This document shows positions 17,383 to 24,068 of a stretch of 64,000 bases of DNA, one piece after another. Made by a program: the position numbers and the translations under genes. A model generated the notes under the pieces. The model saw nothing but the letters and a program-made list of their open reading frames with translations. It made no database searches and was not told the DNA's origin. Source of the stretch: Bin87 sp965222895 (lineage in GTDB: Bacteria; Chloroflexota; Dehalococcoidia; Lucifugimonadales; UBA3495); the NCBI GenBank assembly GCA_965222895.1, contig CBDCVB010000002.1, forward strand, positions 2,170,001 to 2,234,000, read 5' to 3'. Position 1 is the first letter of the stretch; the number at the start of each line of letters is the position of its first letter.

Positions 17383-18484
17383 ATTCGCCGATGATGGAGT
17401 CGTTGATGTGTTGCAGGTTAGGCGTATCGCCCAAGTCATTGATCGAATCATAAGAAAGGTATGAACACTGCTCGTACAGCGGCCCTCTTTCTAGCAGCGA
17501 GAATACGGGCCGTCTAATTTCTCTAAGCACCTGCTCTCGACGCTCGACCGGGGCCACGATATGGAGGTGAATGTCCATGTTTGGCTGCAAGGCTAGCAAG
17601 TCGGCCATCCTCAGCAGGCCCGAGTAAATAGAGGTGGTGTGTTCAACTTCAAACGCTCGAGCCATTGACCGGCCTTTGAGCCACAAGACATCAATTTGCT
17701 CGATGGTCCTGATGGTGGTGTCGTTGTAGTTCAACGGCAATTCTTCCAGAAAGGCACTGTGCATACCGCTTGGAATATATTTCTGAACTTGTCCTTTGTC
17801 GTTCCGGGGCACCCAGATGCGAAACCCCATCTCGGCACCTATTTGCGCTACTTTTGCTTGTATCTGCACCGACTCCTGTCGGGTTGTTGCCGGTATGTGC
17901 TCCGCCGCAGATCCGTCAGCGAAGGTATCGTCGGGCACATCGATTTCGACTTCCCGATCTGGAGTGCGCACCACCCTTGTGCCGGTCAGTGTATGCTTAT
18001 CTTTGTCAGTGAGCTGGTAAATATTCGGGCTATCTTGCTGCCGCTCTATTAAATTCAGCAAGTAACTACCGTCGGCTTCGGCAAAAACGTTAAGTGAGCT
18101 ACGGAAAAATCCAGTCCAGTATGGGTAATCCTTATTGTACTGATTCGTTATGGACAAGGAATTCCAAACACTATCTTCGCGAATAGGGATAGCCATATCG
18201 GGCGCCAGTAATGCTATAGGTTTGACTCTAAATCGTATTGGGAACTCCGTGTAAGGGTCAAGCTCGGCAAGCAGCGGTCCAGCGTCCTCGTACATGTCAG
18301 ATTCCACGCGGAGCGCGCCACACCATCTGGACAGACGCGTCAGATAGCACAGAAAAATGTCGCCTTGATTTACTCGTTCACTTGCCAAATTCTTCTGACG
18401 CGACCGGAAGCCGGTTACTTTTGCTCCCGATTCTCGGAATACTCGCCAAGTCTCAGGAGTGAACAGGTCTAGGATATACTGCAT
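17360..18484 (-). CDS. EVE-like N-terminal domain fused to a putative restriction-type nuclease
   Basis: 374 aa. Residues 1-130 resemble an EVE/PUA-fold reader of modified bases: LDLFTPETWRVFRESG, a short helix, then VNQGDIFLCYLTRLSRWCGAL. The C-terminal half (about 200-340) has RIWVPRNDKGQ, then RTIEQIDVLWLKGRS and ARAFEVEHTTSIYSGLLRMADL. The D...ExE-type layout, with Glu in a strand followed by TTSIYSG, is that of PD-(D/E)XK-like restriction domains. EVE domains fused to nucleases form modification-dependent (type IV) restriction systems. The domain calls are by eye. It sits upstream of and overlaps the ATL gene. Confidence 0.62.
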   Translation of the reverse strand: MQYILDLFTPETWRVFRESGAKVTGFRSRQKNLASERVNQGDIFLCYLTRLSRWCGALRVESDMYEDAGPLLAELDPYTEFPIRFRVKPIALLAPDMAIPIREDSVWNSLSITNQYNKDYPYWTGFFRSSLNVFAEADGSYLLNLIERQQDSPNIYQLTDKDKHTLTGTRVVRTPDREVEIDVPDDTFADGSAAEHIPATTRQESVQIQAKVAQIGAEMGFRIWVPRNDKGQVQKYIPSGMHSAFLEELPLNYNDTTIRTIEQIDVLWLKGRSMARAFEVEHTTSIYSGLLRMADLLALQPNMDIHLHIVAPVERREQVLREIRRPVFSLLERGPLYEQCSYLSYDSINDLGDTPNLQHINDSIIGEYEETAEV

Positions 18485-18619
18485 ACAACCTCCGCAGCGT
18501 CCTACTTATACGTCACGTCGCGATAGTTTAGCATTTTGGCGGGTTTGGTTCCCGTTATTGGCGCTATCAGGTATCATCCGCATCTGACGCACAATTCAGA
18601 CATTACGGGAGGCAACGTT

Positions 18620-19015
18620 ATGGAGTATCGAATCAATCACGTGCACATCAGGGCTGCTGACCCCCACACTACCGCCGCCTGGTATGAAAAACACTTCGCG
18701 GCCAAAATCGTCTCGGAGCGCGAGGTTATGCCCAACACCATTACCATCGGTATGCAGATGGGCGGGCAGTGTCGGTTGAACGTATCATCCAAGCCGCCCG
18801 GGACGTCTGACGAGCGCAGCGTGGCCGAGCTCAACCGCCTGGGTCTGGAGCACTTTGGCTTCGATGTCGAAGACCTGGCAGCCGAGCTTGAGCGGTTGCA
18901 GGCGGATGGCATCCGGGTTGTCCTGCCCTACACGGCCACTCCCACGGGCAGCCATCTGGCCTATATCGAAGGCCCCGATGACGTGCTCATCGAGCTGGTA
19001 CAGCCGGCGAGTTAG
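18620..19015 (+). CDS. VOC-family (glyoxalase/dioxygenase-fold) protein
   Basis: 131 aa from the ATG at 18620, preceded by GGGAGGCAAC. One beta-alpha-beta-beta-beta pair of modules is visible: INHVHIRAADPHTTAAWYEKHF, then LEHFGFDVEDLAAELERLQADGIRV and SHLAYIEGPDDVLIELVQ. Candidate metal ligands are His11/13, His81 and the final Glu, consistent with an active metal-dependent VOC enzyme. The substrate is unknown. The extended frame to 18536 has no support. Confidence 0.85.
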   Translation: MEYRINHVHIRAADPHTTAAWYEKHFAAKIVSEREVMPNTITIGMQMGGQCRLNVSSKPPGTSDERSVAELNRLGLEHFGFDVEDLAAELERLQADGIRVVLPYTATPTGSHLAYIEGPDDVLIELVQPAS

Positions 19016-19216
19016 GCTCGCCAACTCTCCCCTCTCCCATCAAGGGAGACGGCCAAGGGATACGGCCAGGGTTAGGGTGAAAAGGTTCCCATCATCGCCT
19101 CTACCCAGGGCAACCGTGCTATCCAACAGTTACGCGGTGTTCTCGGGTTCGACCACCTCGGCTTTGAGCGCCCCGGCGGCCCAAGCCAGCGCTGCCAGCA
19201 TCATCACCAGTACGCC

Positions 19217-19555
19217 TTACCAGTTGACCAGGCCCGGTTTTTGAGCCTTCCAGCCGTAGTCCGACGGGAACACGGTTTGCATCTCGACGCGGCCCAGGTC
19301 GCCGTCGAACATATGCTCCACCGCGGAGCGCCAGGTGGTGTAGTGCGGCTGCTCACGGTGAGCGGCGTGGGCCTCGCGGTTGGCGTAAACCTCATAGAGG
19401 TAGAACTGGTTGGGGTTGTCGGGGTTGCGCAGGATGTCGAAGCGGAAGCAGTTTTCCTCGTCGCGCACCGAACCCTGCCCGTCGCCCAGGCTGGCCGCGG
19501 CAAACTCGTCGGCGTAGCCATCCTTGATGTCAACGGTAACGAAAAGAGCGTACAT
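19217..19555 (-). CDS. ABM-domain monooxygenase-like protein (quinol monooxygenase type)
   Basis: 112 aa from the ATG at 19555 (MYALFVTVDIKDGYADEF). The short ferredoxin-like ABM fold is seen in EENCFRFDILRNPDNPNQFYL and YEVYANREAHAAHREQPHY, whose two His are typical of the YgiN-like group acting as cofactor-free oxygenases on quinols or aromatic substrates. The short gap before it (19016-19216) contains CTCTCCC-type repeat debris and no gene I can support. Confidence 0.85.
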   Translation of the reverse strand: MYALFVTVDIKDGYADEFAAASLGDGQGSVRDEENCFRFDILRNPDNPNQFYLYEVYANREAHAAHREQPHYTTWRSAVEHMFDGDLGRVEMQTVFPSDYGWKAQKPGLVNW

Positions 19556-19914
19556 AACGGGTGTCCTCCTGTGGGTTGGGACGGTGTGGGGAATCAGGGT
19601 GGCCGCCCGGCGCATTATAGCAGGGGTGATAGCCGCCGCAGGGATTGTGACCTCCGATGATTTCGCGGGCTGCGAGGGTGGTTTGGAAAGGCGGATAGGC
19701 ATACGGGGCCGGTGGGTGTCCTATCCTTCAACAAGCTCAGGCAACAAGCTCAGGATGGGCGGGCCTTGTCCGGTGTGATGGACGGTAGTGGTTCCGGATT
19801 CGGGCCGGAATGAGGACGGTAATTGAGTTGCCCTGCGCCGGGAGGATGCACCTACCGGGGAGGGCTTCGGGTTGCTACAATGGCGCCAACCTGATGCTTT
19901 GGATTGCTTGATTT
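19556..19914. other. gene-free stretch with small dispersed repeats
   Basis: About 360 bases with no convincing gene. It contains two partial copies of the CAACAAGCTCAGG motif (19731-19755). The same motif family is found inserted in the IS630 transposases at 55790 and 63309. Confidence 0.6.
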
Positions 19915-20790
19915 ATGCCTACCCACACCGACCACCATATCAACCTGCGCGGCCTTCCCTTTCACTACCGGGATTGGGGTGGCCACGGGCAGCCGGTGCT
20001 TTTGCTGCATGGCCTGGCTTCCACGTGCCACATCTGGGACCTGGTGGCTCCGGCGTTGGCCGCCGATTTTCGCGTGGTTGCCCTCGACCAGCGGGGGCAC
20101 GGCCAGTCGGCGCAGGTGGACGAGGGCTACGATTTCACCACCGTTTGCGGCGATGCTGCGGCGTTCATCGCGTCGATGGGCTGGCAGCGCACTGTCATTG
20201 TGGGCCACTCCTGGGGCGCGGACGTGGCGCTGGAGCTGGCGGTGGCCCAACCGGACACCATCAGCGGCATTGTGTTTGTCGACGGCGGCACCATCGACAT
20301 TTCCAACCGACCCGGCCGGACACCGGAGCAAGCTCGCGAGGAGATGGCCCCACCCATATTCACCGGTTTCACCCCGGAGATGATGCGGGAACGGGTGGAA
20401 TCCAACGGGCGCTTCGGCCCCAACCCGCCGGCGGCGGTGACCGAGGCCGTCCTGGCCAACTTCCGCACCCTGGAAGACGGTACGATACAGTCCAACCTGC
20501 GCCGGGAAAACCACCTGCGCATCATCGACGCGCTGTGGGATCACAAGCCGGCCGAACTGTATGCCCAACTGCAATGCCCCGTGCTGATGCTGCCGGCGCG
20601 GCAGTCCAACCCCGACGCCAACGACCGGCGCTTCCGCCGCGAGGAGTCCATCGCCCGCGCCGAATCGCTGCTGCCCTGCAGCAAAACCGTGTGGATGGAA
20701 GACAGCATTCACGACGTGCCTCTGCAACGGCCCCAACTGGTGGCCGACACCATCCGCGAGCATTTGCTGAACGGCTTCCTGGCCGGCTGA
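19915..20790 (+). CDS. alpha/beta-fold hydrolase
   Basis: 291 aa. LLLHGLASTCHIWDLVAPAL supplies the oxyanion-hole HG motif. VALDQRGHGQSAQ is the next conserved turn. VIVGHSWGADVALELA carries the nucleophilic Ser in a GHSWG elbow. A Cys-lined strand CPVLMLPARQSNPD precedes the expected acid, and DSIHDVPLQRPQLV holds the catalytic His. The substrate is not predictable. It is followed 64 bases later by the coiled-coil gene. Confidence 0.88.
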   Translation: MPTHTDHHINLRGLPFHYRDWGGHGQPVLLLHGLASTCHIWDLVAPALAADFRVVALDQRGHGQSAQVDEGYDFTTVCGDAAAFIASMGWQRTVIVGHSWGADVALELAVAQPDTISGIVFVDGGTIDISNRPGRTPEQAREEMAPPIFTGFTPEMMRERVESNGRFGPNPPAAVTEAVLANFRTLEDGTIQSNLRRENHLRIIDALWDHKPAELYAQLQCPVLMLPARQSNPDANDRRFRREESIARAESLLPCSKTVWMEDSIHDVPLQRPQLVADTIREHLLNGFLAG

Positions 20791-20854
20791 CCGATGCTGA
20801 GGTCTGCTAGAATGAGGCGAGGGCAACCTTGATACGGTCTATGGAGGCCGAGCA

Positions 20855-21460
20855 ATGGACATAGCAATCATAGCAGCTTTGCTCGCTTTATATGGAGGAT
20901 TGGTCGCTGCCATCATTGCTGTCGTTACGACCTTCTGGGTTCGGCTGTCAACTATTGTCAGCAATATCGGCGTGGTACAGGGGCAGATGGAACAAATGAA
21001 CCTTCGTCTGGACAGTATCAACGGAGAGATTGGCCGAGTGGACGGGAGAATTGACCGCGTGGACACGAGGATCGACCAATTGGATCGCAAACTGGACACC
21101 AGAATAGACCAGTTGAACACCAGGATAGAGCAGTTGGATCAAAAACTGGACACCAGGATCGACCAGTTGGACACCAGGATAGAGCAGTTGGATCAAAAAC
21201 TGGACACCAGGATAGAGCAGTTGGATCAAAAACTGGACACCAGGATAGAGCAGTTGGATCAAAAACTGGACACTAGGATCGACCAGTTGGATACCAAGCT
21301 GGACACCAAGATGGACGGCCTGCGCGACGAGCTGAAGGACGAGATGCGCCGCAACACGGACCGCATAATGCTGGCCCTGATCAACCACAGCCACACCGCT
21401 GCCGGCCCTCCGGTGTTCACCATCCCGCCGGAGGTTGAGGCGCCCGCCGCTGACAATTAA
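20855..21460 (+). CDS. membrane-anchored hendecad coiled-coil protein
   Basis: 201 aa. One N-terminal transmembrane helix (residues 3-30) is followed by a long coiled coil (about 45-160). The coil is dominated by the 11-residue unit LDQKLDTRIEQ and the 7-residue unit LDTRIDQ. Hendecad repeats favour a slightly right-handed coil. A short tail (LKDEMRRNTDRIMLALINHS, then Pro-rich) ends the protein. Function is unknown; similar short DUF-type proteins are common in Chloroflexota. It begins after GGAGGCCGAGCA. Confidence 0.75.
   Translation: MDIAIIAALLALYGGLVAAIIAVVTTFWVRLSTIVSNIGVVQGQMEQMNLRLDSINGEIGRVDGRIDRVDTRIDQLDRKLDTRIDQLNTRIEQLDQKLDTRIDQLDTRIEQLDQKLDTRIEQLDQKLDTRIEQLDQKLDTRIDQLDTKLDTKMDGLRDELKDEMRRNTDRIMLALINHSHTAAGPPVFTIPPEVEAPAADN
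21109..21300 (+). repeat. 33-bp in-frame tandem repeats encoding LDQKLDTRIEQ
   Basis: Near-identical 33-bp units (TTGGATCAAAAACTGGACAC core) recur in the coding sequence, interleaved with 21-bp LDTRIDQ units. Copies are almost base-perfect, including silent positions, showing recent expansion. Confidence 0.85.
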
Positions 21461-21498
21461 ACCCGCCGTTTGACCCGCTCCCACCCGCGACAGGAGGC

Positions 21499-22380
21499 AT
21501 GATTATGACTACCGTAGGTTCCGGCAAATACAGTTACGTTCTGGAAGAAAACTGGGCGCGGTTGCCCGAAGGTATGACCATGGGCAACGCCTCGGCGGTG
21601 GCCACCGATTCGCAGCATCGGGTGTACGTGTTTCAGCGCAAAGACCCGCCCGTGCTGATTTTCGGGCCAGGCGGCAACTATCTGGGATCCTGGGGTCTGC
21701 GGGCCATCTCCGAGGCTCACGGCATCTATATTCAGGATGACATCGTGTATATCACCGACCGCACCGACTCGGTGTGCGTGATATTTACGCTGGACGGCAA
21801 GCCGTTGCAGGTGATTGGGGAGCGCGGCGTGCACTCCGATACCGGCTGCGAGATTCCCGGCGAGCTGTGCCCGCGCTCGGCCGGCCCGTTCAACTATCCC
21901 ACCGAGCTGGTGCCGGCGCCCAACGGCGACCTGTACGTGTCCGACGGCTACCGTAACGCCCGGGTGCATCGGTTCTCGGCAGACGGCCAGCTGAAGTCAT
22001 CCTGGGGCGAGCCGGGCAAGGGCGGCCCGGGCGAGTTCCACCTGCCCCACAGCATCGTGGCGCACGCCAACGGCAACCTGTACCTGTGCGACCGAGAGAA
22101 CAGCCGCATCCAGGTGTACTCACCCGACGGCGAGTACATCACGATGTGGGACGATCTGCGGCGGCCGCTGGACATCTCGATAGACAGCGAGGGGGCGTTC
22201 GTCATCAGCGAAGGCGGCGTCCCCGGATTGTCGCCCCGCGTCAGCATCATGGATACCGACGGCAACGTCCTGGCGCGCTGGGATTCCGAGTCGGCCCACG
22301 GCAGTTGGGTAGACGGCAACGGCAACATCTACATGGCCCTGGGCGCCCAGGAACGCGTGGACAAGTACGTGCGGCAGTAG
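21499..22380 (+). CDS. NHL-repeat / six-bladed beta-propeller protein
   Basis: 293 aa with no signal peptide. Blade motifs recur: SAVATDSQHRVYVFQRKDPPVLIF, HGIYIQDDIVYITDRTDSVC, YPTELVPAPNGDLYVSDGYRNARVHRF (each quoted only in part by family pattern G-D-hydrophobic-Y-V-x-D), HSIVAHANGNLYLCDRENSR and SWVDGNGNIYMALG. Such propellers are abundant in SAR202-like Chloroflexota, often annotated as peptidyl-alpha-hydroxyglycine lyase-like, but catalytic residues cannot be assigned here. A GGAGG site precedes the start; the ATG at 21505 is an alternative. Confidence 0.82.
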   Translation: MIMTTVGSGKYSYVLEENWARLPEGMTMGNASAVATDSQHRVYVFQRKDPPVLIFGPGGNYLGSWGLRAISEAHGIYIQDDIVYITDRTDSVCVIFTLDGKPLQVIGERGVHSDTGCEIPGELCPRSAGPFNYPTELVPAPNGDLYVSDGYRNARVHRFSADGQLKSSWGEPGKGGPGEFHLPHSIVAHANGNLYLCDRENSRIQVYSPDGEYITMWDDLRRPLDISIDSEGAFVISEGGVPGLSPRVSIMDTDGNVLARWDSESAHGSWVDGNGNIYMALGAQERVDKYVRQ

Positions 22381-22502
22381 GTTGCACACGAGTCGGGTTG
22401 GGCCGGCGAACGCTATGCTGACATCCGGCCCATTGTTGACGCGTTGCCGGCGATTGTATGATGAGCCACCGGCGCCCGTGTTGACTAACGAGGAGAACCA
22501 GC

Positions 22503-23096
22503 ATGGCTGAATACATCAGGTTCTTCACCAATCCGGATAAACTCTCCGCTGCCATCGTGTATTTGGCTCAGCGGTCACTGCATGACGACCACTTTGGGGA
22601 AACCAAGCTGGTCAAACTGATGTATTACGCCGATTGCGCCGCCTACCAGCGCACCGGAGAGCCGATCACCGGCGCTACTTATATCCATATGGATCATGGC
22701 CCATACGCCGACGGGTGGCAGGCTGCTATCCAGGACCTGGAAGAGCGCGGCATCGTGCGTGTGCAGGAAGAGGTATTCGAAACAACGGGGGCCGTCCGCA
22801 AACGGTGGTTGCCGAACGAGAATGCGGATCCTACCGCCCTCACTGAGAACGATTGCCGCTTTCTGGATGAACAGGTGCATCGATTCTGGGAGTATACCGG
22901 CGGCCAAATCGAAGCATACTCCCACGATGATTTGGCCTGGCACGCTACCGCCACCCGGCAAATGATGCCTTACGAGTTGTCCGGAATCAGGCGGCCCGGC
23001 CCACCCGACGAAGAAACTCGAGTCAGGGGGTTGCGCATTTTGGAACGCATCAAAAAGGAGGGCCGTAAGATAGCGCGTGATGTTACACCGGGGTGA
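22503..23096 (+). CDS. Panacea-domain (DUF4065, SocA-like) antitoxin candidate
   Basis: 197 aa. The Panacea core is clear: LSAAIVYLAQRSLHDDHFGE, TKLVKLMYYADCAAYQRTGE, then PITGATYIHMDHGPYADG. Panacea proteins act as antitoxins with many unrelated toxins, and SocA is a ClpXP adaptor-type antitoxin. The next gene starts 20 bases before this one stops, the tight coupling expected of a toxin-antitoxin operon. A GAGGAG ribosome site precedes the ATG. Confidence 0.82.
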   Translation: MAEYIRFFTNPDKLSAAIVYLAQRSLHDDHFGETKLVKLMYYADCAAYQRTGEPITGATYIHMDHGPYADGWQAAIQDLEERGIVRVQEEVFETTGAVRKRWLPNENADPTALTENDCRFLDEQVHRFWEYTGGQIEAYSHDDLAWHATATRQMMPYELSGIRRPGPPDEETRVRGLRILERIKKEGRKIARDVTPG

Positions 23097-23415
23097 CCGG
23101 CGCTATCGAGTTTTCACCACTACTCAATTTGATGAATTGTGGGAGGCCGCTATCGAGATAAATGCGATCGAGCCTGCGTCGGGTCAGGCGAAGTTGGACG
23201 GCCTGATATTATTACTCAGCCGGGACCCGTATTGCTTTCCGGCGTTTGAAGCCCCTGGTGAAGCCATTGACCTACGCTGGGTGAACTTCCAGCCTGATTC
23301 CAACCCTAGAGTGGAAATCTGGTACGAAGTAGTAGAGGACGATTTGCAGGTCTATCTGACAGCGGTCGAGCTTATCCAGCCAAATCAACCGTCGTTGCCC
23401 GGGTTTGTGTTTTGA
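23077..23415 (+). CDS. small protein coupled to the Panacea gene, ParE/RelE-like toxin candidate
   Basis: About 112 aa, starting at GTG 23077 or ATG 23080 inside the end of the Panacea gene, after AAGGAGGG. The layout resembles the ParE/RelE fold, though no catalytic residue is diagnostic: FDELWEAAIEINAIEP, KLDGLILLLSRDPY, then LRWVNFQPDSNPRVEIWYEV and DLQVYLTAVELIQ. The toxin role is inferred from operon position and this layout. Confidence 0.6.
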   Translation: MMLHRGDRRYRVFTTTQFDELWEAAIEINAIEPASGQAKLDGLILLLSRDPYCFPAFEAPGEAIDLRWVNFQPDSNPRVEIWYEVVEDDLQVYLTAVELIQPNQPSLPGFVF

Positions 23416-23438
23416 AACCACAAGGGTAGCCTTGGTTG

Positions 23439-23447
23439 TGCTATAAT
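23439..23447 (+). promoter_or_regulatory. extended -10 promoter of rplS
   Basis: TGCTATAAT is a perfect extended -10 (TGnTATAAT), 79 bases before the L19 start. No good -35 is seen, as is usual for extended -10 promoters. Confidence 0.6.
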
Positions 23448-23453
23448 GCCGTC

Positions 23454-23482
23454 ACGCTCCGCCGCTGATGGCGGGCGCTTTC
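23454..23482 (+). promoter_or_regulatory. leader hairpin before rplS
   Basis: CCGCC-GCTGAT-GGCGG forms a GC-rich stem-loop in the 5' leader, followed by GCGCTTTCTTT. It may be an attenuator or an L19 leader element; L19 leaders are known in other phyla, but I cannot match this one to a described family. Confidence 0.35.
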
Positions 23483-23525
23483 TTTGGCTGATGACTGGAT
23501 GACCCACCACTACGGCGACGCAACT

Positions 23526-23885
23526 ATGAAAGCATCCGAACTGGTTTCCCCCGAAATTAACGAGCGTATCGCCGAGTTTGGCCCCGGCGATACGGTGCGC
23601 GTGAACTTCCGCATCCGTGAGGGCGCCCGCGAACGTGTGCAGGCTTTTCAGGGGGTTTGCATCCGCCGGAGCAATGGCAAAGGGCCGTCGGCCAACTTTA
23701 CCGTGCGTCGGATCACCGCCGGCATTGGCATTGAGCGTGTATTCCCGCTGCATTCTCCGCTCATTGAGTCGCTGGAAGTAACCCGGCACGGCAAGGTACG
23801 CCGGGCCAAGCTGTACTACCTGCGTGGCCTGCAAGGGCGCGCCGCCCGTATCAAGGAGCGCACGACCTACCGCACCAATCGGTAA
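23526..23885 (+). CDS. rplS: 50S ribosomal protein L19
   Basis: 119 aa from the ATG at 23526 (MKASELVSPEINERI). The conserved L19 features are present: FGPGDTVRVNFRIREGARER, QAFQGVCIRRSNGKG, FTVRRITAGIGIERVFPLHS and RHGKVRRAKLYYLRGLQG. It sits at the 30S-50S interface. The extended frame to 23484 lies inside the leader and is rejected. Confidence 0.97.
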   Translation: MKASELVSPEINERIAEFGPGDTVRVNFRIREGARERVQAFQGVCIRRSNGKGPSANFTVRRITAGIGIERVFPLHSPLIESLEVTRHGKVRRAKLYYLRGLQGRAARIKERTTYRTNR

Positions 23886-24068
23886 ACTGCCACCATTTAA
23901 CTAAATCAGCAATGTGACGCGTCGCAACGGTTGCGACCGGCGTTCCGCCATACTGAACCATCAACCGCCGCCCGTTGCCGTTCCCCGGCGCGGATGCGGC
24001 GGTTTTGCATATTGGAACCCGCCTCGAATCGTCCTGCCTGGACAGGACCTTTGCGCCGGAGTTGAAAC

